Shown piece by piece: positions 9,331 to 17,996 of a DNA stretch of 64,000 nucleotides; the stretch's first letter is position 1; the number at the start of each line of letters is the position of its first letter. The DNA is from Leptotrichia sp. HSP-342 (lineage in GTDB: Bacteria; Fusobacteriota; Fusobacteriia; Fusobacteriales; Leptotrichiaceae). Made by a program: the position numbers and the translations under genes. Below the pieces are notes generated by a model. That model did not search any database, was not told the DNA's origin, and was given only the letters and a program-made list of their open reading frames with translations. The stretch is taken from assembly GCF_041199995.1 (NCBI RefSeq), contig NZ_CP165646.1, positions 1,364,001-1,428,000 of the forward strand, in the 5' to 3' direction.

Positions 9331-10101
9331 ATGAAATTTAACGTACTCACACTATTTCCTGAATTATTTGAACAATATTTATCCCAAACGATACTAAAAA
9401 GAGCAACAGAAAAAGATATCATCGATTTTAATATTGTCAACATAAGGGATTATGCTAGAAATAAACACAGCCAGATGGACGACATCCCTTTTGGCGGCGG
9501 TGCTGGAATGGTTTTAAAGCCAGAAGCCTACTGGAACTTCTTTTACGAAAACTACGAGTTTTACAACAACGAAAATAATGAAAATTCAAAAAAACCTTAT
9601 GTAATCTTTTTATCTCCACAAGGAAAACAGCTGACTCATAAAAAAGTTACTGAACTTTCAGAAAAAGATGCAATTGTACTTATTTCAGGACGTTATGAAG
9701 GTCTTGACCAAAGAGTAATTGATAAATTTGTGGATGAAGAAATTTCCATTGGAGATTATGTCCTAAGCAGCGGTGACTTGCCTTCCCTTGTAATCATGGA
9801 CTCTGTTATTCGTATAAAGGAAGGTGTAATAAAAAAAGAATCTTTTGAAACGGACTCATTTTACAACGGACTGCTTGGATTTCCCCAATACACAAGACCT
9901 GTAGAAATTGATGGCTATACTGTTCCAGAAGTATTGCGAAGCGGCAATCACGCTAAAATTGATGAATATAGGCAGTTTCACTCAATTGAGAAAACTATGA
10001 AGAATAGAATGGATTTGTTTGAAAAAAAGTTAGAAAATATTGATGAAGATTTGGAATTTAAGAAGGTTTATAAGAAATACTTAAAAAAGAAAGACATGTA
10101 G
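9331..10101 (+). CDS. trmD: tRNA (guanine-N1)-methyltransferase TrmD
   Basis: TrmD methylates G37 of tRNAs using SAM and prevents +1 frameshifting. The 256-residue protein starts MKFNVLTLFPELFEQYL. It carries the trefoil-knot SAM site motifs DIPFGGGAGMVLKPE near residue 51, LISGRYEGLDQRVID near 117, and SIGDYVLSSGDLPSLVIMD near 135. The C-terminal part has NHAKIDEYR, the tRNA-binding segment that includes the catalytic Asp region. It is 18 nt from the next gene, so the run continues through the carbonic-anhydrase-like gene to the terminator at 10668. Confidence 0.96.
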   Translation: MKFNVLTLFPELFEQYLSQTILKRATEKDIIDFNIVNIRDYARNKHSQMDDIPFGGGAGMVLKPEAYWNFFYENYEFYNNENNENSKKPYVIFLSPQGKQLTHKKVTELSEKDAIVLISGRYEGLDQRVIDKFVDEEISIGDYVLSSGDLPSLVIMDSVIRIKEGVIKKESFETDSFYNGLLGFPQYTRPVEIDGYTVPEVLRSGNHAKIDEYRQFHSIEKTMKNRMDLFEKKLENIDEDLEFKKVYKKYLKKKDM

Positions 10102-10119
10102 TTAGGAGAGTGTATCGGG

Positions 10120-10644
10120 ATGATTTATGAATTGAACGGGATAAAACCTAAAATATTGGGAGAAGTGTTTATTGCTGAAAGTGCTGAGGTTATGGGAAAT
10201 GTAGAACTAAATGACGGGGCAAATATATGGTTCGGTGCGGTACTAAGAGGAGATGTGGAGAAAATAATTATAGGGAAAAATAGCAATGTTCAGGATAATT
10301 CGACATTACATACTGATTTTAGACTTCCTTGTATCGTGGGAGAAAATGTTACTGTAGGTCATAATGTGATACTTCATAGCTGTGAAATAGGAGATAATGT
10401 GATAGTAGGAATGGGCAGCACAGTTCTAAATGGGACAAAAATCGCTCCTAACTGTCTTATAGGTGCAGGTTCTTTAGTTACTCATAAAATTCCTTATGAG
10501 AAAGGCGTTCTCATTTTAGGAAGTCCTGCTAAAATAGTGAGAAAATTGACTGATGAAGAAATGGAGCATATTCAAAAAAATGCTGACCATTATGTAAAAA
10601 ATGGAAAATTGTTTACTAAAACTTTGAAAAAGGAGAATGTTTAA
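10120..10644 (+). CDS. Gamma-carbonic anhydrase family protein (left-handed beta-helix)
   Basis: A 174-residue hexapeptide-repeat protein of the YrdA/CaiE/PaaY type. Repeats such as GANIWFGAVLRGD, GKNSNVQDNSTLHTD and GENVTVGHNVILHSCEIGDNVIVGMGS (given here in pieces) build a left-handed beta-helix. Histidines in LHTD, VGHN and LHSC occupy the metal-binding positions of gamma-class carbonic anhydrases. Many family members lack measured activity, so the reaction is uncertain. It ends the plus-strand run, 18 nt after trmD and before a strong terminator. Confidence 0.85.
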   Translation: MIYELNGIKPKILGEVFIAESAEVMGNVELNDGANIWFGAVLRGDVEKIIIGKNSNVQDNSTLHTDFRLPCIVGENVTVGHNVILHSCEIGDNVIVGMGSTVLNGTKIAPNCLIGAGSLVTHKIPYEKGVLILGSPAKIVRKLTDEEMEHIQKNADHYVKNGKLFTKTLKKENV

Positions 10645-10667
10645 AAAATCGTAAAGTATTATTATTT

Positions 10668-10697
10668 AAAGACAGCCTAAAGGTTGTCTTTTTTTTA
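10668..10697 (+). terminator. Rho-independent terminator after the trmD run
   Basis: A hairpin with arms 10668-10677 and 10682-10691 (AAAGACAGCC with GGTTGTCTTT, one G-U pair, TAAA loop) is followed by a run of eight T. Confidence 0.9.
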
Positions 10698-10974
10698 TTT
10701 TACTATTAATATTCTTATATTTCCTTAGAAATAAAAAATTTGAAAAATTACTTTATTCATAACAACGAAGTTGGGAGTATAAAATGAAAAATAAAATAAA
10801 ATACTAATAATTTAAAAATAAACTATTTACTACTATTTCTATTTAATTAGTAAATGTTAATAAATTTCGAATTACATACTATGTTATATAACTTAAAATA
10901 TAGTGAAATAGGAGCTTCTGCATATACAGAAACTCTCTTTCTCATACAATATTAAATTTAAATCTATAAATTAC

Positions 10975-11157
10975 CTATTCAGTTTTATTAAAAAACTTAA
11001 ACAAATACTTTCCACCTAACCCAATAACAGCACCTATTACTGCAGTTGTCAATAATCCTGGAATCCATCCGTACATATCAATAACTTTGCTTCCAAGTAT
11101 GGAAGAAATTACAGAGGTTACTATAATTAATAAATTTTGATATTTTTTACTGCTCAC
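10975..11157 (-). CDS. Small two-helix membrane protein, unknown function
   Basis: A 60-residue protein with two hydrophobic segments (about residues 8-24 and 32-52, the second glycine- and alanine-rich) and a basic C-terminus ending FKFFNKTE. The frame could begin at TTG 11175, but GGAGG lies inside that extension. It sits 8 nt ahead of GTG 11157, which I take as the start. The size and shape resemble small phage-holin-like or membrane-stress proteins, but nothing specific is recognised and there are no lysis genes nearby. Confidence 0.6.
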   Translation of the reverse strand: MSSKKYQNLLIIVTSVISSILGSKVIDMYGWIPGLLTTAVIGAVIGLGGKYLFKFFNKTE

Positions 11158-11254
11158 AATTTTTACCTCCACCAACGATATTTTAATTTATTTTATCCTT
11201 CTGCATGTATATTACTCTAATTTAAATATTTTGTCAAATTACTTATTAATTAAA

Positions 11255-11290
11255 ATAAAAAAGAGCAATCTCATATTGAACTGCTCTCTA
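11255..11290 (-). terminator. Terminator of the 11315-11809 gene
   Basis: On the minus strand AGAGCA pairs with TGCTCT (arms 11282-11287 and 11262-11267, 14-nt loop), followed by a T run at 11261-11255. Confidence 0.65.
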
Positions 11291-11314
11291 ATTTTTACTT
11301 TATATTTTAAGATT

Positions 11315-11809
11315 TTAATTTACGGCTACTCTTTGTAGAACTTCGATTACATTTAAGTTTTTATCAAGTATAACTACTGTATTGTGTTTTTTATCAAATC
11401 CGAAATACAATCTTGCGTGTTTTTTCCCATCCAAGGCTACATAATTATTTACATAATATACACCTTTTTTCCCTGCTGAATAAATTTTATATGATCCGTA
11501 TACTGTACTGTCATCATCAATATCGTCATAGATTTTTTCTTGTATTTCTCCACCTGTTTTTTTACCAATTTCATAGCCTTGGACTAATTCATCTATTTTC
11601 CCTTTATTATCCTCCGTTATAAAAAATGAATATCTTTCAGGATATTTATTGTTATCAAAACTTCCATCCATCCAGTAATAACCGTTAGGAGTTGCTCCTT
11701 CCAACACCTCCTTCAATGAAATTTCCAATGTTTTATTTGAAGGTGTAAATTTTTCTGCAAATACAGACATTCCTATTGCCAACATTGATACTAGAATTAA
11801 TTTTTTCAT
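11315..11809 (-). CDS. Secreted or periplasmic protein, unknown function
   Basis: A 164-residue protein with a classical signal peptide, MKKLILVSMLAIGMSVFA, with likely cleavage after the VFA at residue 18. The mature part is mixed alpha/beta, with an acidic stretch YDDIDDDSTVYGSY near residue 95. It ends in short strands such as ARLYFGFDKKHNTVVILD. I do not recognise a family. It is monocistronic with its own terminator, and an ATG preceded by GGAGAGTGG gives good initiation. Similar small exported proteins with hydrophobic leaders recur in this window (48858-49529). Confidence 0.7.
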   Translation of the reverse strand: MKKLILVSMLAIGMSVFAEKFTPSNKTLEISLKEVLEGATPNGYYWMDGSFDNNKYPERYSFFITEDNKGKIDELVQGYEIGKKTGGEIQEKIYDDIDDDSTVYGSYKIYSAGKKGVYYVNNYVALDGKKHARLYFGFDKKHNTVVILDKNLNVIEVLQRVAVN

Positions 11810-11929
11810 AACTTTCCACTCTCCTGCTCTAATTTTGATTTACAAATTGATTCTATCATACGAACCTTAAAATAAAATGAAAAAAATACTTTAAAAAATA
11901 AAATTTAAGATACACCCAAACCTATTTAA

Positions 11930-12009
11930 AATGAAACTGCTAAAATTATATAAATTGAGAAGTTGAGTTAAGTAGTCATAGCTTTTGAATTCGCTTTTAA
12001 AGAAGTTTT
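11930..12009. repeat. Direct repeat, copy 1, upstream of the malolactic gene
   Basis: The core 11962-12009 matches 14510-14556 at all but about three of 48 positions, in the same orientation. Weaker similarity extends to about 11930. Read on the minus strand, both copies could encode KTSLKANSKAMTT, so this may be a fragment of a mobile-element gene, but no transposase is recognisable. Confidence 0.75.
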
Positions 12010-12371
12010 ACTATAATATAATTCAGAATATATTAATAGCGGAATATGTTTATAAACAGAATTTTGTTCTAGTATTTATTTAACAAATATACTGTTAAGT
12101 TTATACTAAACTAAAAAACATACTAGATTTAAATAAAAAAGAAATTAAAGGGTGAATGTAATCTCAAAGACACAAAATTATAGATTTCGGGCATTTAACA
12201 AAAATTCTTAAGACATATTCAATGCAATTTTTATAATATTTTTTCATTAATATCCTATCCTTACTAATATTTTAATACATAATTGTCATGATTTTTTAAA
12301 TTTGTTACAATATATTATTACATTATTTTACAACAGACAAAAAAAATAATTTAAATAACAGGATAAACAAA

Positions 12372-12400
12372 TTGATTTCAGAATATTTCAGTGTTATACT
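12372..12400 (+). promoter_or_regulatory. Sigma70-type promoter for the malolactic enzyme gene
   Basis: TTGATT (12372-12377), a 17-nt spacer and TATACT (12395-12400) with TG at the extended -10 position. Transcription would begin near 12407, giving a leader of about 50 nt before the AGAGGTGAT ribosome site. Confidence 0.7.
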
Positions 12401-12458
12401 TGAATTATCTGATTATTGCAAAAAATAAATTTGAAATACTATTTAGAGGTGATTATTT

Positions 12459-14093
12459 ATGAAATTAGGTTATGAAATTTTAAACAATCCATTCCTTAAC
12501 AAAGGTACAGCTTTTACAAAAAAAGAAAGAGAAGAATATGGATTATTAGGACTTTTACCACCGTATATTCAAACTATAGATGAACAGGCAAAACAGGCTT
12601 ATGGACAATTTCTGAAAAAAGACAAGTTAATTGAAAAAAGACATTTCTTAATGGAAATTTTTAATACAAACAGAACATTATTTTATTATTTATTTAGCAA
12701 ACACGTAGTTGAATTTATGCCAATTGTTTATGATCCTGTAATTGCAGAAAGTATAGAAAATTATAGTGAATTATTTGTAAATCCTCAGAATGCGGCTTAT
12801 TTGTCAGTAAAAGAGCCCGAAAACATAGAAACTATTTTAAGAAATGCTGCTGACAACAGAAAAATCCGTTTAATTGTCGTTACTGATGCAGAAGGAATCC
12901 TTGGAATTGGTGACTGGGGAACTAACGGAGTTGACATTTCAGTTGGAAAACTGATGGTTTACACTGCCGCCGCTGGAATTGATCCCGCTACTGTCCTGCC
13001 AGTTGTAATTGATGCTGGAACAAATAGAAAAGAACTGCTGGAAAACGACTTGTATCTAGGAAATAGATTTGAGAGAGTTCGAGGAGATGAATATTATAAC
13101 TTTATAGACAAATTTGTAAAAACAGCTGAAAAACTTTTCCCAAATTTATATCTTCATTGGGAAGACTTTGGAAGATTAAATGCGGCAAATATTTTAAATA
13201 AATATGAAAATGAAATCACAACTTTTAACGACGATATACAGGGAACTGGAATTATCACTTTAGCTGGAATCTTAGGCGCATTAAAAATTTCAGGCGAAAA
13301 GCTTACTGAGCAAGTTTATATGTGTTTTGGTGCAGGAACTGCTGGAGCTGGAATTGCTAGACGTATTTTTAATGAAATGGTTGCACAGGGTCTTTCTGAA
13401 GAAGAAGCAAAAAAGCGGTTTTATCTAGTTGACAAACAAGGCTTATTATTTGAAGACACAGAAGGACTAACTCCAGAACAAACTCCTTTTGCAAGAAAAC
13501 GAAGTGAATTTACAAATGCAAATGAATTAACTACTTTGGAAGCCGCTGTAAAAGCTGTAAAACCAACTATACTTGTCGGAACTTCCACAGTGCCAAAGAC
13601 TTTCACAAAGGAAATCGTTCAGGAAATGGCAAAACACACTGCAAGACCAATAATTTTTCCACTTAGCAACCCAACAAGGCTAGCAGAAGCCAGTGCAAAA
13701 GATCTTATCGAATGGACAGACGGAAAAGCTCTCGTTGCAACAGGAATACCATCAGACCCAATAGAGCTTAACGGAATCACCTATGAAATTGGACAAGCAA
13801 ACAATGCTCTAATCTATCCTGGGTTAGGACTTGGAATTATCGCAACAAAATCAAAGATTGTAAACGACAAAATAATCTCAGCAGCCGCACATTCACTAGG
13901 CGGAATCATCGACACAACAAAACCTGGAGCTGCTGTACTTCCTCCAGTATCAAAACTGACAGAATTTTCTGAAACTGTGGCACTGTCAGTTGGACAAAGC
14001 GTACTAGATCAAAAATTAAATACAGAACCCATAAGCGATTTAAAAGAAGCAATAAAAAATGCAAAATGGATTCCTGAATACAAGGATTTTTAA
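12459..14093 (+). CDS. mleA: Malolactic enzyme (malic-enzyme family)
   Basis: A 544-residue NAD- and Mn-dependent enzyme of the malic enzyme superfamily. Its sequence follows lactic-acid-bacterial malolactic enzyme almost throughout: an N-terminus [17 protein letters not shown], then [33 protein letters not shown], the malic signature FNDDIQGTG near residue 258, the NAD site [12 protein letters not shown] near 290, and YPGLGLG. Malolactic enzyme decarboxylates L-malate directly to L-lactate, raising internal pH and driving energy gain through malate/lactate exchange. A malic enzyme producing pyruvate is the alternative, but the N-terminal segments match the malolactic type by recall. No mleP permease or mleR regulator lies beside it. 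It has its own promoter and is flanked by direct repeats, which suggests acquisition from a Firmicute. Confidence 0.85.
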   Translation: MKLGYEILNNPFLNKGTAFTKKEREEYGLLGLLPPYIQTIDEQAKQAYGQFLKKDKLIEKRHFLMEIFNTNRTLFYYLFSKHVVEFMPIVYDPVIAESIENYSELFVNPQNAAYLSVKEPENIETILRNAADNRKIRLIVVTDAEGILGIGDWGTNGVDISVGKLMVYTAAAGIDPATVLPVVIDAGTNRKELLENDLYLGNRFERVRGDEYYNFIDKFVKTAEKLFPNLYLHWEDFGRLNAANILNKYENEITTFNDDIQGTGIITLAGILGALKISGEKLTEQVYMCFGAGTAGAGIARRIFNEMVAQGLSEEEAKKRFYLVDKQGLLFEDTEGLTPEQTPFARKRSEFTNANELTTLEAAVKAVKPTILVGTSTVPKTFTKEIVQEMAKHTARPIIFPLSNPTRLAEASAKDLIEWTDGKALVATGIPSDPIELNGITYEIGQANNALIYPGLGLGIIATKSKIVNDKIISAAAHSLGGIIDTTKPGAAVLPPVSKLTEFSETVALSVGQSVLDQKLNTEPISDLKEAIKNAKWIPEYKDF

Positions 14094-14615
14094 TTAATTT
14101 TTCCAATTTTTAAGAGTAAAATAAATTCTAAAAACTTAGATACTTACTGCTTATTTGATAAATGAAAAATACATGGATAGAGTAGATAGGGTTGTAACGA
14201 GTTAAAAAATACAGTAAAAGATATTTATTGTTATTAACTACTAAAACAGTAGATTTAAACTTATTATAAACTTTTTTTGCAAAGGCTTACTCCCCTTTCT
14301 ACTAAATAAAGAAATAATATATTTTTATTTTTTTAATAAGTTTAATTTAATTTTTTTCAAAAAAATACTGTATAGTCCTTTAGGTATTATTCATTAAGTT
14401 ATAGATAACAAAAGATATAAACTAAATTTCAATTGACTTCTTTTACTAAAAAATATGTGTACTTGAACTCATTCAAAATTGAAATACTAAAAATCATATA
14501 AATATAAGGGTTGAGTTAGTAGTCATTGCTTTTGAGTTCGCTTTTAAAGAAGTTTTCTTATAAATTATTAGAAAAATATTCATTAATAAGTATTTATTTT
14601 ATAAAATTCAAATAA
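14094..14615. other. Intergenic region downstream of the malolactic gene
   Basis: About 520 AT-rich bases without a credible ORF. Apart from repeat copy 2 (14478-14556) I see no structure. No obvious terminator follows the malolactic stop codon within 100 bases. Confidence 0.45.
14478..14556. repeat. Direct repeat, copy 2, downstream of the malolactic gene
   Basis: Core 14510-14556 is nearly identical to 11962-12009: one indel and two substitutions over 48 positions, same orientation. The less conserved left part also aligns. The two copies bracket the malolactic gene at about 2.5 kb spacing. Confidence 0.75.
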
Positions 14616-14647
14616 AAAATACTATCCTATTTCTAAGACAGTATTTT
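14616..14647 (-). terminator. Terminator of the rplU-prp-rpmA operon
   Basis: On the minus strand AAAATACTGTC (14647-14637) pairs with GATAGTATTTT (14626-14616), 11 pairs with one G-U, 10-nt loop, with further T residues after it. Confidence 0.8.
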
Positions 14648-14672
14648 AAAAATATATTATACAATTTTATTA

Positions 14673-14966
14673 CTATGCTTCTGCTCTTTCAGGATAAATA
14701 CTTACTCTTTTTTTACCATTTCCAAATTTTTCAAATTTTACATATCCATCAGTTAATGCGAATAAAGTGTAATCTTTTCCTAATTTAGCGTTAGTTCCTG
14801 CGTGAAATTTACTTCCTCTTTGTCTTACAATAATATTTCCAGCTTTTACAGCTTCTCCATCATATTTTTTTACTCCTAAATATTTAGGGTTAGAATCTCT
14901 ACCATTTCTAGTTGATCCTTGCCCTTTTTTTGAGGCAAATAACTGTAAGTTTAATTTTAATAACAT
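14673..14966 (-). CDS. rpmA: Ribosomal protein bL27 with Prp-cleaved N-terminal extension
   Basis: L27 (97 aa) sits at the peptidyl-transferase side of the 50S subunit. The mature start [20 protein letters not shown] and GNIIVRQRG are typical. Ahead of them is the extension [11 protein letters not shown], which matches the LNLQLFA recognition sequence cut by the protease Prp in Firmicutes and fusobacteria. Cleavage after this Ala exposes the functional N-terminus. The protease gene lies 76 nt upstream in the same operon. A GGAGG site precedes the ATG start, and a strong terminator follows the gene. Confidence 0.97.
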   Translation of the reverse strand: MLLKLNLQLFASKKGQGSTRNGRDSNPKYLGVKKYDGEAVKAGNIIVRQRGSKFHAGTNAKLGKDYTLFALTDGYVKFEKFGNGKKRVSIYPERAEA

Positions 14967-15042
14967 TTTCCAACCTCCTTGATTTCTTTTTCATATTTTA
15001 TTTCTTGGATTCTTTTCAAATCTTAACTTCTGAACTTAAAAT

Positions 15043-15381
15043 TTATATTTTTATTTCTTTAAGTTTCACAAAATTACTATAACTTTTTGCAACTTCCTTC
15101 AAATACAAATACATTGATTCAACCAAAATATCTGCATTTTTTAGTTCATCATCAGTCAATCCAGAATTTTTTAAATCACAGGAAATATACCCATCTTTTT
15201 CTGTAAACTTCAATTTTTTCTTAAGTTTCAAAGTTTCAATAAGTCCATTTACTGTCATTTGTCCTACTGATGAAACAGCTGCACAAATTACATCTTCTCC
15301 ATATTCTGAAAAATTTGCATGTCCTTTTATTTCAAAATATGTTATTTTATTTTTTTGTCTTTGAATTTCTATTCTTATCAT
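15043..15381 (-). CDS. prp: Ribosomal-processing cysteine protease Prp
   Basis: Prp (112 aa, YsxB/TIGR02696-type small protein) removes the N-terminal extension of L27. The conserved IKGHANFSEYGEDVICAAVS carries His21 and Cys33, the catalytic dyad. The rest is a small alpha/beta fold, with the family's C-terminal helix SMYLYLKEVAKSY. It lies between rplU and rpmA, the conserved arrangement of organisms that make extended L27. Spacing is 47 nt to rplU and 76 nt to rpmA. Confidence 0.95.
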   Translation of the reverse strand: MIRIEIQRQKNKITYFEIKGHANFSEYGEDVICAAVSSVGQMTVNGLIETLKLKKKLKFTEKDGYISCDLKNSGLTDDELKNADILVESMYLYLKEVAKSYSNFVKLKEIKI

Positions 15382-15428
15382 TCAAACCACAACAACTTTC
15401 ACAATCTAAATTATATTAAAAAATACAA

Positions 15429-15737
15429 TTAAGCATTGATTGATTTAATTTCAATTGCTGTAAAAGATTGTCTATGCCCTTTTTTTCTGTAGTAAGTTTT
15501 TTTGTTATATTTAAAGTTAATTTTTTTATCAGCTTTTCCATGAGATTTAACTGTAGCTACAACTTTAGCTCCTTCTACAACTGGAGTTCCAACTGTTACG
15601 TTATCTCCTTCTCCAACTAATAGAACTTCATTAATTTCGATGTCTGAATCAACATCAGCTGCTAATTTTTCAACTTTTAATACAGTTCCAACTTCTACTT
15701 TGTACTGTTTTCCACCTGTTTTAATTACTGCAAACAT
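15429..15737 (-). CDS. rplU: Ribosomal protein bL21
   Basis: L21 (102 aa) is a 23S rRNA-binding protein of the 50S subunit. It begins [25 protein letters not shown] and contains the C-terminal [19 protein letters not shown] with IEIKSI at the end, both diagnostic. It is the first gene of rplU-prp-rpmA, with GGAGGTG ahead of its ATG. A short leader of about 110 nt lies between it and the tRNA-Ser gene. It contains an inverted TTGGTATTAGCCACCAA segment that might be an L21-leader-type structure, which I cannot confirm. Confidence 0.97.
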   Translation of the reverse strand: MFAVIKTGGKQYKVEVGTVLKVEKLAADVDSDIEINEVLLVGEGDNVTVGTPVVEGAKVVATVKSHGKADKKINFKYNKKTYYRKKGHRQSFTAIEIKSINA

Positions 15738-15851
15738 TTATGTTCACCTCCAAATAATTTATCGCTATCATTGGTATTAGCCACCAATTTTATGCGTATA
15801 TCTTAATTAGTTTACTATATTTTCACTAATTTGTCAAATTATTTTTATAAA

Positions 15852-15938
15852 TGGCGGAAGTAGAGGGACTCGAACCCACAAGACGTTTAACCGCCCACAG
15901 CTTTCCAAGCTGCTGCCATACCATTAGGCGATACTTCC
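15852..15938 (-). tRNA. tRNA-Ser (anticodon GGA)
   Basis: An 87-nt class II tRNA with encoded CCA. Acceptor arms GGAAGTA and TACTTCC pair perfectly, with discriminator G. The anticodon loop reads TTGGAAA with GGA at positions 34-36, decoding UCC and UCU. The long variable arm (about GGGCGGTTAAACGTC) and the T-loop GGTTCGAGTCC are as expected for tRNA-Ser. Confidence 0.96.
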
Positions 15939-16065
15939 ACTTTTACAAAATAACTACGAATATTATACTAAACTTTCCTATAAAAGTCAACGAATTTATT
16001 GTATCTCGTATATCTCTTTGTGTGTAGATACTACTATTTTCTTGTAGATTCATTATTACCCAGTA

Positions 16066-16836
16066 TTATTTATTTTGATTTTTTCTGTAAATATTAAATC
16101 CAGTTGCCTGATTTGTTGCCATTATTGTAATATCTGAAATTTGTACGTGTTTTGGCTGGTTTGCAATATAAACTATTATATTTGCAATATCTTCTGGCTT
16201 CAATGCCTCAATTCCTTCATAAACCTTTTTAGCCTGCTCTGTATTCCCATGGAATCTTACATTACTAAAATTAGTTTCCACAATTCCAGGCTGAACAGTA
16301 GTTACTTTAATATTTTTATCAATGGTATCAATTCTAATTCCATCACTTAAAACCTTTACAGCCGATTTAGTCGCACAATAGACGGCAGCTCCTGCATAAG
16401 CATAAATTCCAGCAGTTGAGCCAATGTTTATAATATGCCCCTCATTATTTGCAACCATGCTTGGTAAAATTTGTCTTGTAACATACAATAATCCTTTTAT
16501 ATTAGTGTCTATCATTCGTTCAATATCCACAATATCATATTCCTGAAATTTATCAAGTCCCAAGGCAAGTCCTGCATTATTTATAAGGATATCCACCTTT
16601 TTCACATCATCTAGTATTTTTTTGGTAAATTTAACAACATCATTATATTTCGTAACATCAAGAACAAAAATATACGCATTAGTACCATATTTTCTATCAA
16701 TATCAGCCTTTATTTCTTTTAATTTTTCTATATTTCTAGCACACAAAATCACATTATCCCCATTTTTCGCAAAGGCATAAGCTGTTTCCTTCCCAATTCC
16801 ACTTGTAGCTCCAGTAATAAAAATATTTCTATTCAT
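16066..16836 (-). CDS. Short-chain dehydrogenase/reductase (YdfG-like)
   Basis: A 256-residue classical SDR. It has the nucleotide-binding ITGATSGIGKETA near residue 8, DILINNAGLALG near 85, the catalytic Ser in INIGSTAGIYAY (~140), and YCATK (Tyr and Lys ~153-157). ARNIEKL after the second strand has an Arg that favours NADP(H). The overall pattern, with PGIVETNFSNVRFHG near 190, resembles YdfG-type 3-hydroxy acid dehydrogenases that oxidise L-allo-threonine or serine. The exact substrate is inference. It is monocistronic, with GGGAGTGAG before its ATG, between the tRNA and a toxin-antitoxin pair. Confidence 0.87.
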   Translation of the reverse strand: MNRNIFITGATSGIGKETAYAFAKNGDNVILCARNIEKLKEIKADIDRKYGTNAYIFVLDVTKYNDVVKFTKKILDDVKKVDILINNAGLALGLDKFQEYDIVDIERMIDTNIKGLLYVTRQILPSMVANNEGHIINIGSTAGIYAYAGAAVYCATKSAVKVLSDGIRIDTIDKNIKVTTVQPGIVETNFSNVRFHGNTEQAKKVYEGIEALKPEDIANIIVYIANQPKHVQISDITIMATNQATGFNIYRKNQNK

Positions 16837-16871
16837 AAAAACTCACTCCCTATATTTGAATTTATCATTAT

Positions 16872-17171
16872 TTATTTTAAAAATGATTTTTTTAATTTAT
16901 TTAAAATCAAATATACTTTACTCCTATGTTCTATTTCAACAGCTAAAACTATTAATTTATCATCTTGTATTTCAACTATTATCCTGTAATTTTTTAATGG
17001 TTTGTACTTCCAATATCCTTTTAAATTATGGCTCAAAGCCTCCCCTTTGATTCTTGGATTTTCAGAATTGTCTATTTTTTTCAGAAAATCATAAATTTTT
17101 TTACTTGTATTTTTATCCATTTTTTGTAATTTTTTTGCTGCATATTTAGATAACAATACTCTATATTTCAC
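16872..17171 (-). CDS. RelE/ParE-family toxin
   Basis: A 99-residue RelE-superfamily toxin: N-terminal YRVLLSKYAAKKLQKMDKNT, then helices, then LKGYWKYKPLKNYRIIVEIQDDKLIVLAVEIEHRSKVY in the C-terminal beta-sheet. This is the normal order of the fold. RelE-type toxins cut mRNA on the ribosome. The conserved YRI, HR and Y near the end would be the catalytic face. The start is GTG immediately after the TAA of the antitoxin gene, so translational coupling is likely. Length is typical. Confidence 0.85.
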   Translation of the reverse strand: MKYRVLLSKYAAKKLQKMDKNTSKKIYDFLKKIDNSENPRIKGEALSHNLKGYWKYKPLKNYRIIVEIQDDKLIVLAVEIEHRSKVYLILNKLKKSFLK

Positions 17172-17399
17172 TTAAAATCCCATTTTCTTTCCAAAATCTT
17201 CAAGAGGTATCATTGGCGATTTTTTAGCTTTTTCAGATAACTTCACTATTCTTTTTATTTCTGATTTGGAAATTTGTTCATTTTCTTCTATTTTATCTAA
17301 TTCTTTTGATATTAAGTCATTGATAAAGTTGTTATCATATTCTAAAACTTCCTTTAACTGTTTTTGTTTTCTTTCATTTAATTCAACATCTATAATCAT
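17172..17399 (-). CDS. Antitoxin of RelBE-type pair
   Basis: A 75-residue protein directly upstream of the RelE-like toxin, with no gap between its stop and the toxin start. It is mostly helical and charged: an N-terminal short strand (MIIDVELNERKQKQLKE), then an acidic helix, ending in KKSPMIPLEDFGKKMGF. That last segment is the usual toxin-wrapping C-terminus of RelB/Phd-like antitoxins. Autoregulation by the pair is expected from the family. The start ATG is preceded by TAGGAGGAAAG. Family name inside the antitoxins is uncertain. Confidence 0.8.
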   Translation of the reverse strand: MIIDVELNERKQKQLKEVLEYDNNFINDLISKELDKIEENEQISKSEIKRIVKLSEKAKKSPMIPLEDFGKKMGF

Positions 17400-17510
17400 C
17401 GTACTTTCCTCCTAAAATAGATTTTGTAATTTTTTTAGAATTCAAATAATTTTTAAATTTATTTAAAAATATCCACATTTTTATTATACCACAAAATTTT
17501 AATTTAAGTG

Positions 17511-17975
17511 TTATTTTATGTCCAATTTATTTTTCTGATGAAATTTTTGTCTCAACTTCAGTTTAAAAATCCCTATCCCTTTTTCAATGCTCATTTCCTG
17601 TGAAAAATTATACACAAACATATTCGTAAATTTCAAATCCATTTTTTTATTTGAACCTAAATCAACAAACATTTCCAAATTTCTGTAATCACTTTTTTCG
17701 AGATAGGACTCAGCCCATTCCACTAAATCTATTATATTCTTTTTATTTCTTTCATACAAATCATCATTCATACTCTCATTTTCTAAATTATTTCCTGTAT
17801 TTTCCAAGTTTGAAATAATTTTCCCAATTATTTCCATTTCTACTGTGCTTCTGCTGTTTGCAAGATTTGTATCTTCTGCAAGTCCAATTTTATATTTCAC
17901 TTCCATAATCTCGTCTTCACTTACATTTATTTCCTTTTTATTTTCCTCATCTGTAATTTTCAATCTATATTTCAT
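17511..17975 (-). CDS. Unassigned protein, third gene of an unknown operon
   Basis: A 154-residue soluble protein with no signal peptide or membrane segment. The first ~45 residues look like a small beta domain (MKYRLKITDEENKKEINVSE in part) and the middle is acidic and asparagine-rich. The C-terminal 50 residues alternate hydrophobic strands ending in FKLKLRQKFHQK. I do not recognise a family. It lies 21 nt downstream of the 17997-18827 gene and has a strong AAAGGGGGAG ribosome site. Tail-tube or adaptor proteins of contractile systems can look like this, but I have no motif evidence for that. Confidence 0.62.
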   Translation of the reverse strand: MKYRLKITDEENKKEINVSEDEIMEVKYKIGLAEDTNLANSRSTVEMEIIGKIISNLENTGNNLENESMNDDLYERNKKNIIDLVEWAESYLEKSDYRNLEMFVDLGSNKKMDLKFTNMFVYNFSQEMSIEKGIGIFKLKLRQKFHQKNKLDIK

Positions 17976-17996
17976 TTTTTCTCCCCCTTTATTTTG

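Larger units (their letters stand above)
11810..12458. other. Intergenic region upstream of the malolactic gene
   Basis: A 649-base AT-rich gap with no credible ORF. It contains copy 1 of a direct repeat (about 11930-12009) whose second copy lies beyond the malolactic gene, and the malolactic promoter at 12372-12400. The stretch 12010-12360 shows no feature I can support. Confidence 0.5.

Noticed and set aside
10698..10974. Small RNA or ORF between the carbonic anhydrase terminator and the 60-aa gene
   Set aside because: Only a seven-codon ORF after a GGGAG and no stable hairpin apart from the terminator already listed.
15738..15851. L21 leader RNA
   Set aside because: An inverted segment is visible but too short and AT-rich to claim a match by eye.
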